A stretch of 64,000 bases of DNA from Arthrobacter sp. StoSoilB19 (GTDB lineage: Bacteria > Actinomycetota > Actinomycetes > Actinomycetales > Micrococcaceae). The stretch lies in contig NZ_AP024650.1 of the NCBI RefSeq assembly GCF_019977275.1, positions 3,906,001 through 3,970,000 on the forward strand. The letters run 5' to 3'. Shown here piece by piece: positions 8,855 to 16,071 of this stretch (position 1 is the stretch's first letter; every line of letters begins with the position of its first letter). The notes beneath the pieces were generated by a model, which saw nothing but the letters and a program-made list of their open reading frames with translations, did no database searches and was not told the DNA's origin. The position numbers and the translations under genes were made by a program.

Positions 8855-8880
8855 AACTGCTCCCCGGAAGTCGGAACTGA
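8855..8880. repeat. Extra internal copy of the IS end, forming a hairpin with the right IR
   Basis: This 26-base segment repeats the inner part of the terminal repeat with one substitution and one inserted A, in the orientation of the left end. It faces the right terminal repeat (8886-8912) across a 5-base loop (ATTTC), giving a hairpin of about 25 pairs immediately before the orfA start codon. Confidence 0.85.
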
Positions 8881-8885
8881 ATTTC

Positions 8886-8912
8886 TCAGTCCAACTTCCG
8901 GGGAGCAGTTCA
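8886..8912. repeat. IS right terminal inverted repeat (27 bp)
   Basis: Perfect complement of 7474-7500, ending in CA and followed by GAAG (8913-8916), the target duplication. Confidence 0.95.
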
Positions 8913-8937
8913 GAAGGGCTGCTAGGTATTTTGTCTG

Positions 8938-8949
8938 ATGATCGATCAT
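8938..8949. promoter_or_regulatory. 12-bp palindrome ATGATCGATCAT, candidate ROK operator
   Basis: A perfect 12-bp palindrome in an AT-richer stretch, 74 bases upstream of the ROK regulator start and just outside the IS. Before the IS inserted it would have lain about 45 bases upstream of the binding-protein start codon, where an operator shared by regulator and operon is expected. Assignment is inference from position and symmetry. Confidence 0.4.
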
Positions 8950-9022
8950 AATTGTGTGATACAGATCGCGTCAATGATGGACGGGCCATACCCGCGCCCG
9001 CAGTGGAAAGGAGGCCTGCCGC

Positions 9023-10204
9023 ATGACGGAGCAGAGGACGCTGGTGGGCGAGACCGCCCAGCCGTCGCCGGGGCCGGCCACCAGCGCCGGGCATCTTCTC
9101 CAGCTCCTGCGCTCCAACACCGCGGGGTACAGCCGGGCGGACCTGCTGGAGATCACCGGAATGGCGCGATCCACCCTCTACGAGCGGCTCGATGCACTTT
9201 TCGCGGCGGGCCTTGTCTACGAGTCCACTCCCCTGCGCGCCCAGCGGGGCCGGCCGCCCCGCTCCCTCCGGTTCGATGACCGCGACAAGCTGGTGGTGTG
9301 CCTGGAAATCGGCCATACGCACGCCGGAATCCATCTCCTGTCCCTGAGCAGGGAGGTGGTGGCTTCCGTCCGCATCCCTGTGGAGATCGGGAATGCGCAG
9401 GAGGTGGTGGTGGACCAGGTGGTGGGTGAGGCGCTGCGGCTGCTGGACGGCCGGCAACCCGTAGGGGCAGGAGTGGGACTGCCCGCCCCCGTTGACCCCC
9501 TCCACCGCCTGGGCCTGGAGCGGACCGTCCTTGCCCATTGGGACCTGCAGCTTTTGCAGGAGGCCATGGAATCCAGGCTCGACTGCCCGGTCCTGCTGGA
9601 AAACGACACCCGGTCAATGGCGGTGGGGGAGGTCCGCGGCCCGCTCGACTCCCTCGTCGCGGTGAAGGTCAGCACCGGGATCGGCTCCGGCATCATTGTC
9701 CGGGGCTCGTTGGTGCGCGGCGCCCACGGGGCCGCCGGTGACATCGGGCATGTGCGCATCCCGGAAGCCGCCGGCTGCCGGTGCCGGTGCGGCAGGGACG
9801 GCTGCCTTGCGGCGGTGGCCTCCGGGCGCGCGCTGCTTGCCGCCCCGCAATTTGCGCATTATGGGTCGCTGCGGCGGCTCGTTGACGCGGCCGACGACGA
9901 TCCGGACGTCCGTGCCGCAGTCGCAGACGCCGGAAGGGTGCTCGGACGCGTCCTCGCCGCCATCGTGGGAACGCTGAACCCCGGCCGGGTGGCGGTGGGC
10001 GGGCTGGTGGGGGTCCTCCCTGGTTTCCTGCAGGCCTGCCGGCAGCAAATCCTGGCCGATGCCTTCGAACCCTCGCTGGTGGATCTGGAGATCGTCCCTG
10101 CTGACAGCCGGAAGGCCACCGCAGTGGGCCTGTGCCGGCTGGTGGAGGAGAGCCTCTACGCGCCGGAGCGGGTGGAACAGCTGCTGGCGCAACGCGCCGG
10201 CTGA
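9023..10204 (+). CDS. ROK family transcriptional regulator
   Basis: A 393-residue sugar-responsive regulator. An N-terminal winged helix-turn-helix (about residues 22-75, YSRADLLEITGMARSTLYERL) is followed by an actin-like ROK domain. That domain has the ATP/sugar-fold segment VKVSTGIGSGII, the GAAGDIGH motif, and a zinc-binding cluster CRCRCGRDGCL. ROK regulators usually repress nearby sugar transport genes until a sugar binds. Its divergent position next to the minus-strand ABC operon suggests it is that operon's regulator, now separated from it by the IS. A GGAAAGGAGG-like ribosome site precedes the ATG. Confidence 0.92.
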   Translation: MTEQRTLVGETAQPSPGPATSAGHLLQLLRSNTAGYSRADLLEITGMARSTLYERLDALFAAGLVYESTPLRAQRGRPPRSLRFDDRDKLVVCLEIGHTHAGIHLLSLSREVVASVRIPVEIGNAQEVVVDQVVGEALRLLDGRQPVGAGVGLPAPVDPLHRLGLERTVLAHWDLQLLQEAMESRLDCPVLLENDTRSMAVGEVRGPLDSLVAVKVSTGIGSGIIVRGSLVRGAHGAAGDIGHVRIPEAAGCRCRCGRDGCLAAVASGRALLAAPQFAHYGSLRRLVDAADDDPDVRAAVADAGRVLGRVLAAIVGTLNPGRVAVGGLVGVLPGFLQACRQQILADAFEPSLVDLEIVPADSRKATAVGLCRLVEESLYAPERVEQLLAQRAG

Positions 10205-10313
10205 GAGCGCCGGTTGATCCGGCCGGCCACCGCGGGTGGTGAGGTTGGGCACCAACGTGGCCGCCCGCCGTCGTGCGTTGCTACGCTGGGATCCAAGGCT
10301 CCACCCCGAGCCT

Positions 10314-10354
10314 CCGGACGACGGTTCAGTACCCGGCACGCGACAAGACTGGCC
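10314..10354 (+). promoter_or_regulatory. Guanidine-III riboswitch (ykkC-III) aptamer
   Basis: The three conserved blocks of the guanidine-III class occur in order: CCGGACGA (10314-10321), GTACCCGG (10329-10336) and GACAAGAC (10342-10349). The CCGG arms pair (10314-10317 with 10333-10336). TGGCC (10350-10354) can pair back with GGTTCA (10323-10328) with one bulge, giving the H-type pseudoknot known for this class. The ribosome site AAAGGA (10355-10360) follows directly, so ligand binding would change access to it. It precedes two SMR genes, the classical guanidinium-exporter context. Confidence 0.9.
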
Positions 10355-10367
10355 AAAGGATCTGGTC

Positions 10368-10691
10368 ATGGCGTGGTTAATCCTCATTCTTTCCGGCGCG
10401 CTGGAGGCCGTCTGGGCAGCCGCCCTGCACAACGCCTCCCGGGCTTCCGGCCGCCGGCGCGTGGCCCCTGCCGCCCTGTTCCTTGTGGCCGTTGCCGCCA
10501 GCACCGGCGGACTGGCCGTGGCCATGCAGTCCATTCCCACCGGCACTGCCTACGCGGTTTGGGTGGGGGTGGGCGTGGTCCTGACCTCCGCCTATGCGAT
10601 GGCCAGCAAGGTTGAACGTCCGACGGCGGCGCGCCTGCTGCTGCTGTCCGGCATCGCCGCGTGCGTGGTTGGCCTGAAGGTGGTGGCGTGA
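10368..10691 (+). CDS. SMR-family guanidinium exporter subunit (Gdx/YkkC-like)
   Basis: A 107-residue, four-helix membrane protein. The N terminus MAWLILI, the membrane-embedded Glu at position 13 with Trp16, and GTAYAVWVGVG match the Gdx branch of small multidrug resistance transporters, which exchange guanidinium for protons. I chose the ATG at 10368 because AAAGGA lies seven bases upstream and the family N terminus begins here. The frame is open upstream, but through the riboswitch. Two adjacent SMR genes point to a heterodimer. Expression is probably controlled by the riboswitch in its leader. Confidence 0.9.
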   Translation: MAWLILILSGALEAVWAAALHNASRASGRRRVAPAALFLVAVAASTGGLAVAMQSIPTGTAYAVWVGVGVVLTSAYAMASKVERPTAARLLLLSGIAACVVGLKVVA

Positions 10692-11068
10692 TGATGAAGA
10701 GCCCGTTTCCCTGGCTGGTGCTCCTGGCCTCCGCTGTCCTGGAAGCCGTGTGGGCCACGGCGCTGGGCTTGTCCGACGGTTTCAGCAGGCCGCTGCCCAC
10801 GCTCGTCTTCGCCGTCACGGCCGCCCTGAGCATGCTGGGCCTGGGCATGTCCATCCGCAGCATTCCGCTCGGCACCGCCTACGCCATCTGGGTGGGCATT
10901 GGCGCCGCATTGACGGTGGGCTGGGCGATGGCCACCGGGGTGGAACCGTTCAGCGTGGTGAAACTGCTGTTCATCGCAGGCATCGTGGGCTGCGCGGCCG
11001 GCCTCAAGGCGCTGCCGGCCAGGGACCACGCCGCCGCTGACTATCCCGTGGAGTCGAGCCGCCGCTGA
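10691..11068 (+). CDS. SMR-family guanidinium exporter partner subunit (Gdx/YkkD-like)
   Basis: 125 residues, four membrane helices, with the essential Glu at position 18 (VLEAVWATAL) and the Gdx signature GTAYAIWVGIGA. Its start shares one base with the stop of the first SMR gene (TGATG), so the two are coupled and probably made in equal amounts. A hydrophilic C-terminal tail of about 18 residues (PARDHAAADYPVESSRR) is longer than in most SMR proteins. A second ATG three bases downstream is an equally possible start. Confidence 0.9.
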   Translation: MMKSPFPWLVLLASAVLEAVWATALGLSDGFSRPLPTLVFAVTAALSMLGLGMSIRSIPLGTAYAIWVGIGAALTVGWAMATGVEPFSVVKLLFIAGIVGCAAGLKALPARDHAAADYPVESSRR

Positions 11069-11090
11069 TCCCGGCGGTTAGGCTTTTGCC

Positions 11091-11717
11091 ATGGACTCCC
11101 CCGAGATCACTGACGCCTTGGACGCCCTGCGGCACCGGGTAGCGCCCGGAACGCGGACCATCCTGGGCATCGCCGGGGCGCCGGGCTCCGGGAAGTCCAC
11201 CTTTGCCGCCTGGCTGCAGGAGCAGTTCGGCCCGGGAATGTCGGTTGTGGTTCCCATGGACGGTTTCCACCTGGGCAACGCCATCATCGAGGGGACCCCG
11301 CTGCGGCAGCGTAAAGGCGCCATTGATACGTTCGACGCCGGCGGGTACCTTTCGCTGCTGCGCCGCCTGGTGCGCCGGGACGAGGCCGTCGTCTACGCAC
11401 CGGAGTTCCGCCGCGCCCTGGACGAGCCGGTGGCGGCTTCCATTGCCGTGCCGGCGGACGTCCCGCTGGTCATCACGGAGGGCAACTACCTGCTGGCGGA
11501 CCAGGAACCGTGGAAGGAGGTACGGGCGCAACTGGACCAGGTCTGGTTCCTCGAGACCCCGCCCGCGCTGCGGCTGCAGCGGCTGGTGGACCGGCACGTA
11601 TCCTTCGGGATGGACCGGGAGGCTGCGGTGGCCTGGGCCGGCGGACCCGATGAAGCAAATGCCCGGCTGATCCAGGCCACCCGCCCGGCCGCGGACCGCA
11701 TCATCCCCTGGCTTTAG
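11091..11717 (+). CDS. P-loop nucleoside/nucleotide kinase family protein (uridine kinase/PanK-like)
   Basis: A 208-residue cytoplasmic kinase. Walker A is GAPGSGKST (29-37), followed by an acidic MDGFH motif (about 57-61) where the uridine kinase/pantothenate kinase superfamily places its substrate and metal ligands. ITEGNYLL resembles the Walker B strand of the same group. A lid region near HVSFGMDREAA is visible. The substrate is unknown; small-sugar or nucleoside phosphorylation is possible. It starts 22 bases after the SMR pair but has no clear ribosome site, so it may have its own start signal. Confidence 0.8.
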   Translation: MDSPEITDALDALRHRVAPGTRTILGIAGAPGSGKSTFAAWLQEQFGPGMSVVVPMDGFHLGNAIIEGTPLRQRKGAIDTFDAGGYLSLLRRLVRRDEAVVYAPEFRRALDEPVAASIAVPADVPLVITEGNYLLADQEPWKEVRAQLDQVWFLETPPALRLQRLVDRHVSFGMDREAAVAWAGGPDEANARLIQATRPAADRIIPWL

Positions 11718-11756
11718 ACAACCAATTCCAAGAGCAGGAAACGAACAGGAGCACCC

Positions 11757-12770
11757 ATGGCAAACGCACCCACCGACCGCCGCGGCACCGTCCAGCTTGG
11801 CGACGGCCTGGCCGTCAGCCCCCTTGGATTCGGGGGCATGGCCCTTACCCCCGTATACGGCGAGGTTGACCCCGCCGAGGCACTGCGGACACTGCATCAC
11901 GCCGTTGACGCCGGCGTCAGCTTCATCGACACCGCGGACATCTACGGCGGCGGCAGCAACGAGGAACTGATTTCCCGGCTGCTCAAGGACCGGCGGGGCG
12001 AGGTCCAGCTGGCCACCAAGTTCGCGCTGGTGGGCACGCCGACTGACGGCTACACGGACATCCGTGGCGACGCCGGGTACGTGCACCAGGCCGTTGAGCG
12101 GAGCCTGCAGCGGCTGGGCACCGACGCCATCGACCTGTACTACATGCACCGCCGGGACGTCAGGGTGCCCATCGAGGAAACCGTGGGCGCCATGGCGGAA
12201 CTGGTCCAGCAGGGCAAGGTCAAGCACCTGGGCCTGTCAGAAGTGACGGCGCAGGAGCTGCAGGACGCGGCAGCGGTCCACCCGATCGCCGCGGTCCAGA
12301 GCGAATGGTCCATCTGGAGCCGGGACGTGGAACGCAATGTTGTTCCCGCCGCAGCCGCCCTGGGAGTGGGATTCGTCCCCTACTCGCCGCTGGGCCGCGG
12401 ATTCCTCACCGGAACCGTCGATACCGCAAGCCTGGGCGAGAAGGACTTCCGGCGGAACATCCCCCGCTTTGCGCCGGACGCCGCAAGCGCCAACCAGGCG
12501 GTGGTGGACGCCGTCCGGGCCGTGGCGGACCAGCTGGCCGCCACGCCGGCGCAGGTGGCCCTGGCCTGGCTGCTCGCCCAGGGCAAGCGGCTCGGCCTGC
12601 CGGTCGTCCCCATTCCCGGCACCCGCAAGGCCGCACGCATCGACGAAAACCTTGGCGCGCTTGCCCTGGACCTCACCCCGGCGCACCTGGAGGCCCTCGA
12701 CGCAGCGTCGGACGCCGTCGTCGGCTCCCGTTCAGCGGACCCCGCCTGGGTGTCCGAAGGCCGGGAATAA
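11757..12770 (+). CDS. Aldo/keto reductase
   Basis: A 337-residue NADPH-dependent (beta/alpha)8 oxidoreductase. It shows FIDTADIYG (catalytic Asp and Tyr), LATKFAL (catalytic Lys), YYMHRRD (catalytic His), and the C-terminal cofactor segment PIPGTRKAARIDEN. Such enzymes reduce aldehydes and ketones with broad range. A strong ribosome site AGGAG precedes the ATG. The next gene, a monooxygenase-fold protein, starts 45 bases after the stop, so the two may share a transcript. Confidence 0.92.
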   Translation: MANAPTDRRGTVQLGDGLAVSPLGFGGMALTPVYGEVDPAEALRTLHHAVDAGVSFIDTADIYGGGSNEELISRLLKDRRGEVQLATKFALVGTPTDGYTDIRGDAGYVHQAVERSLQRLGTDAIDLYYMHRRDVRVPIEETVGAMAELVQQGKVKHLGLSEVTAQELQDAAAVHPIAAVQSEWSIWSRDVERNVVPAAAALGVGFVPYSPLGRGFLTGTVDTASLGEKDFRRNIPRFAPDAASANQAVVDAVRAVADQLAATPAQVALAWLLAQGKRLGLPVVPIPGTRKAARIDENLGALALDLTPAHLEALDAASDAVVGSRSADPAWVSEGRE

Positions 12771-12815
12771 AGCCGCTCTCCAAAAACCCGTCCCTCACCC
12801 AACCCAAGGAGCCCC

Positions 12816-13118
12816 ATGCCTGCCATCGTCCACTTCGAAGTCCAGATCGACCCCGCCCACCGCGAGAACGCCGCGAAGTACCTGTCCGAAACGCTGGCCG
12901 CCACCCGGGCGTGGCCCGGCAACCAGGGCATCGAAGCGCTGGTGGATGACGCCGACCCCTGCCACATCCTGGTGGTGGAAACCTGGGCCACCACGCAGGA
13001 CCATGACGACTACGCGGCCTGGCGGAGAACACCGGAAGGCAAGAGCGCGCTGCATGAGGTCCTGGCCGCGCCGCCATCCAAGCAGGTCTACTCGACCACC
13101 CTGCCGCTGGACCTGTAG
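12816..13118 (+). CDS. Antibiotic biosynthesis monooxygenase (ABM) domain protein
   Basis: A 100-residue single-domain ferredoxin-like protein. The N terminus IVHFEVQIDP, the central GNQGIEALVDD and the strand ILVVETWATTQDHDDY fit ABM/YgiN-type proteins, which act as homodimers in quinol or polyketide oxidation, or as stress proteins. A ribosome site AAGGAG lies just before the ATG. It is followed three bases later by an MBL-fold hydrolase. Confidence 0.85.
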   Translation: MPAIVHFEVQIDPAHRENAAKYLSETLAATRAWPGNQGIEALVDDADPCHILVVETWATTQDHDDYAAWRRTPEGKSALHEVLAAPPSKQVYSTTLPLDL

Positions 13119-13121
13119 CCC

Positions 13122-13790
13122 GTGGCTGGAACAAAGCCCATGGAATCACTTCGCTACGACCTGCCGGCCCTGACCATCCGCAGCATCTCCGTCAGTGCGA
13201 TGGACAACAACGTGTACCTGCTGACCGCCAAGGAAAGCGGGGCACAGCTGCTGATTGACGCCGCTGACGATCTCCCTGCCATCCAGCAGCTGCTCGCGGA
13301 CGGCGCTGCGGACACATCGGCCACTCCGCGCCTGGCGCTGGTCGCAACCACGCACCAGCACTGGGACCATGTCCGGGCGCTCAAGGGGCTGGTGGAGGCC
13401 ACCGGCGCGCGGACAGCCGCCGGAGCGGACGACGCCGATGCGTTGCCGGTTCCCGTGGACGTGCGGCTTGGCCACGGGGACGTCGGCAATTTCGACGGCT
13501 TCGACGTGACCGCCGTGCACCTGCGCGGGCACACGCCCGGCTCGATCGCTTTTGTCTACCAGGATCCGGACGGCCCCGCCCACATCTTCTCCGGCGACTC
13601 GCTGTTCCCGGGCGGAGTGGGCAACACGCAGAAGGATCCCGGCCGGTTCACCCAGCTCCTGTCCGATGTCACGGAGCGGCTGTTCAACGCCTACCCGGAC
13701 AGCGCCGTGGTGCACCCGGGGCACGGCAAGCCCACCACGCTGGGCGCCGAGCGGCCGCATCTGGAAGAGTGGCGCGCCCGCGGCTGGTAG
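13122..13790 (+). CDS. MBL-fold metallo-hydrolase
   Basis: 222 residues. The zinc motif is TTHQHWDH (near 85-92), followed by LRGHTPGSIAF, FSGDSLFPGG and a terminal HPGHGKPTT, giving the metal-ligand set of the glyoxalase-II-like MBL family. The second motif residue is Q-H rather than the more common S-H or H-x-H. It is likely a cytoplasmic thioester or lactone hydrolase of unknown substrate. The start is uncertain: GTG at 13122 or ATG at 13140 (MESLRYD) both have weak ribosome sites. Confidence 0.87.
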   Translation: MAGTKPMESLRYDLPALTIRSISVSAMDNNVYLLTAKESGAQLLIDAADDLPAIQQLLADGAADTSATPRLALVATTHQHWDHVRALKGLVEATGARTAAGADDADALPVPVDVRLGHGDVGNFDGFDVTAVHLRGHTPGSIAFVYQDPDGPAHIFSGDSLFPGGVGNTQKDPGRFTQLLSDVTERLFNAYPDSAVVHPGHGKPTTLGAERPHLEEWRARGW

Positions 13791-13809
13791 GTACGTCAAA
13801 TACAAAAAA

Positions 13810-13839
13810 GGCGGGCTCAACCGTGTGGTTGAGCCCGCC
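13810..13839. terminator. Bidirectional intrinsic terminator
   Basis: A perfect 13-bp stem (GGCGGGCTCAACC, loop GTGT, complementary arm) has an A-run on its left and TTTTC on its right. It therefore works for both the MBL hydrolase gene (plus) and the DEAD-box helicase gene (minus) that converge here. Confidence 0.92.
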
Positions 13840-13862
13840 ATTTTCATTGGCTAGTTCATTGG

Positions 13863-15755
13863 CTAGCGGCCGCGGCGTTCGTTCGACGCCGGGGCGGACG
13901 CGCGGCGCGGGCCGCTGCGGGCCGGACGGCCGGAGCCGCCGCCATTGCCTGCACTGTAGGAGCCGCCTGAGGTTCCACCGGTGTTGGAGGACCAGACAGC
14001 CTTGCTGCCGCCGGTTGCACCCGCACCTGAGCGCTGGCCGGATGCCCCCGCTGCTGCACGCTGGCCGGTTGCGGGGCGGCCGCTGCGCTGGCCGCCGCCG
14101 GCGGGGCGTCCGCCTGAAGCCGGACGGCCGGTGCCGCCGCGCGGTGCGTCGCTGCGGGTGATCCGGGAATCGCCCCGGCCCTCTGCTGCACGGCCGTCCG
14201 AACCGCGGCCGGCCGATGAGCGGCCACCTGCTGCGGGGACGTCGTTGCGGTGGGTCGAAGCGGTACCACGGCCACGGGCGTTGCGGCGGGCAGCGGCTGC
14301 TGCCACCGCGCGGTCCTCATTTTGCTCGGCATTGCGGTCGAATGCCGCGCGGGCTTCCGTGCGGCCCTCGAAGGCCACGGCCCGGCGCTCGGCGCGGGGA
14401 ACATCGGTGCGGGCCGGTTCGGCCGAAACCTTGCCGCGTCCGCCCCGGCCGCCGCGCCCACCGGCAGACGGTGCAGCCTGGCGGCGTGCACGCTTGCGCT
14501 CAGCATTGGCACCGGTGGAGGTGCCGCCGCCCTGGCGGGGAGCCTTGGCGGCCATCAGAGCGGCGCGGGTGCGGGGGTCGACCTTGTCGGCGATCTCGCC
14601 CACCAGGTCGGCCACGAGCGGGGAGTTTGCCGTGACGCGCTCAAAGTTCACGTCGACGCCGGCAGCCTTCATGAGTTTCTTGACGTCGGACTGCTGCTCC
14701 GGGAGGGTCAGCGTGACCACGGTGCCGTCGGAGCCGGCACGCGCGGTGCGGCCGGAACGGTGCAGGTACGCCTTGTGCTCGGTGGGCGGGTCCACGTGGA
14801 TGACCAGTTCGACGTCGTCGACGTGGACACCGCGGGCAGCGACGTCGGTGGCCACCAGGACGCGGACGTCGCCGTTGGAGAACTCGGCGAGGTTGCGGTC
14901 GCGGGCGTTCTGCGACAGGTTGCCGTGCAGGTCGACGGCGGGGATGCCGGCGTCGGTCAAGGTCTTGGCCAGCTTGCGGGCGTGGTGCTTGGTCCGCATG
15001 AACAGGACGCGGCGGCCGGCACCCGAAGCGAGCTCAACGATCAGCTGCTTCTTGACGGTCTGGTCGTTGACCACCAGCACGTGGTGCTCCATGGTGGTCA
15101 CCGCGGCCTGCGGGTCGTCCACAGAGTGGGTGAGCGGGTTGGACAGGTAGCGCTGGACGATCTTGTCCACGCCGTTGTCCAGGGTGGCGGAGAAGAGCAG
15201 GCGCTGGCCCTGGCTGGGGGTCATGTCCATGAGCTTCTTGACCACGGGCAGGAAGCCGAGGTCGGCCATGTGGTCGGCCTCGTCCAGGACCGTGATCTCC
15301 ACTGCCTCCAGGGTCAGGATGCGCTGGCGGATCAGGTCCTCCAGGCGGCCTGGGCAGGCGATGACGATGTCGACGCCGGCACGCAGCGCCTTTTCCTGGC
15401 GGGCCTGGGAGATGCCGCCGTAGATCACGGTGGTGTTCAGGCCGGCGGCCTTGGCCAGCGGCTCGATGGTGGCGTTGATCTGGGTTGCCAGTTCACGGGT
15501 GGGTGCCAGGACCAGGCCCATGGGGCGGCCGGGTTTGCGGAAGTGCTTGGCTTCCCGCTCAGCGAGTCTTGCTACAAGCGGGATGGCGAAAGCGATGGTC
15601 TTGCCGGATCCGGTCCGGCCGCGGCCCAGGACGTCACGACCGGACAGCGTGTCCGGAAGGGTCTTCACCTGGATGGGGAACGGTTCAACAATTCCCTGGG
15701 CGGAAAGGGTGTCTGCAAGGGCCTTGGGAGTACCGAGGGCAGCAAAAGTTGTCAT
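13863..15755 (-). CDS. DEAD-box ATP-dependent RNA helicase with RG/RGG-rich tail
   Basis: 630 residues. The RecA-like core holds GRTGSGKT (46-53), PTRELA, CPGR, DEAD (158-161), SAT, and HRSGRTARAG, i.e. all main DEAD-box motifs. From about residue 400 the protein is a low-complexity tail rich in R, G, A and S with many RG/RGG units, usual for RNA binding in RhlE/DeaD-type helicases. It likely acts in ribosome assembly or mRNA turnover, particularly at low temperature. A 316-base region upstream may be a long leader. Confidence 0.94.
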   Translation of the reverse strand: MTTFAALGTPKALADTLSAQGIVEPFPIQVKTLPDTLSGRDVLGRGRTGSGKTIAFAIPLVARLAEREAKHFRKPGRPMGLVLAPTRELATQINATIEPLAKAAGLNTTVIYGGISQARQEKALRAGVDIVIACPGRLEDLIRQRILTLEAVEITVLDEADHMADLGFLPVVKKLMDMTPSQGQRLLFSATLDNGVDKIVQRYLSNPLTHSVDDPQAAVTTMEHHVLVVNDQTVKKQLIVELASGAGRRVLFMRTKHHARKLAKTLTDAGIPAVDLHGNLSQNARDRNLAEFSNGDVRVLVATDVAARGVHVDDVELVIHVDPPTEHKAYLHRSGRTARAGSDGTVVTLTLPEQQSDVKKLMKAAGVDVNFERVTANSPLVADLVGEIADKVDPRTRAALMAAKAPRQGGGTSTGANAERKRARRQAAPSAGGRGGRGGRGKVSAEPARTDVPRAERRAVAFEGRTEARAAFDRNAEQNEDRAVAAAAARRNARGRGTASTHRNDVPAAGGRSSAGRGSDGRAAEGRGDSRITRSDAPRGGTGRPASGGRPAGGGQRSGRPATGQRAAAGASGQRSGAGATGGSKAVWSSNTGGTSGGSYSAGNGGGSGRPARSGPRRASAPASNERRGR

Positions 15756-16071
15756 GTAGTTTTTACGGTCTTTCAGGCGGTATCCATGCGGATATCGGCC
15801 CCCGATGCCGGTTGGACCAGGGGTTCGCCGAAGAAAAGTCAGGTGATCAACCGTGCCGCTGCAAATAAGGACAGCCGGCAGGGACCAAATGGAACGCGTT
15901 CATCGACGCAGGATGTGCCTCTCACATGAAGAAAGCCCACTCCCTGGAAAGGTTCTCCAGATCAGGAGCAGGCGGCATCACTGCACATCAAGTTCCTCCA
16001 GTCTAGCACCCCGCGGCCCTGTAACCGACCCCGGCGTTGCCTTCGGGGCTCCGGCGGGGCACTGTTGAGGC
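15756..16071 (-). other. 316-bp gene-free region, possible long 5' leader of the helicase gene
   Basis: No open frame with convincing coding character is seen on either strand. On the minus strand a possible -10 element TAGACT (16005-16000) would give a leader of about 240 bases for the helicase mRNA; long leaders are common for cold-shock RNA helicases. No known riboswitch motif is evident. Confidence 0.35.

Larger units (their letters stand above)
7474..8912 (-). mobile_element. IS3-family insertion sequence (1439 bp, apparently intact)
   Basis: Perfect 27-bp terminal inverted repeats begin TGAACTGCTCCCCGG at 7474-7500 and are complemented at 8886-8912, with the TG...CA tips usual in IS3 elements. 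Immediate flanks 7470-7473 and 8913-8916 are both GAAG, a 4-bp target duplication. Two overlapping minus-strand frames encode OrfA (helix-turn-helix plus leucine zipper) and OrfB (DDE integrase core). A G-GGA-AAA slippery heptamer lies near the end of orfA. Both frames are open and the DDE motifs are present, so the element looks recent and potentially active. It lies between the ROK regulator and the sugar operon. Confidence 0.95.

Noticed and set aside
8855..8912. Separate miniature element (MITE) at the right IS end
   Set aside because: Its outer left tip lacks TG and it has no own target duplication; it is better explained as part of the IS end.
10205..10367. Guanidine-I or mini-ykkC riboswitch
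   Set aside because: The hallmark blocks of those classes (CTAGGGTTCCG..GGTCCGAGAG, or paired ACGR loops) are missing, while the guanidine-III blocks are complete.
14250..15929. Long open frames (over 500 codons) on the plus strand opposite the DEAD-box helicase gene
   Set aside because: High GC in the third codon position creates long antisense open frames. The minus-strand frame has every DEAD-box motif, while the plus-strand product is Gly/His/Val-rich with no family signature.
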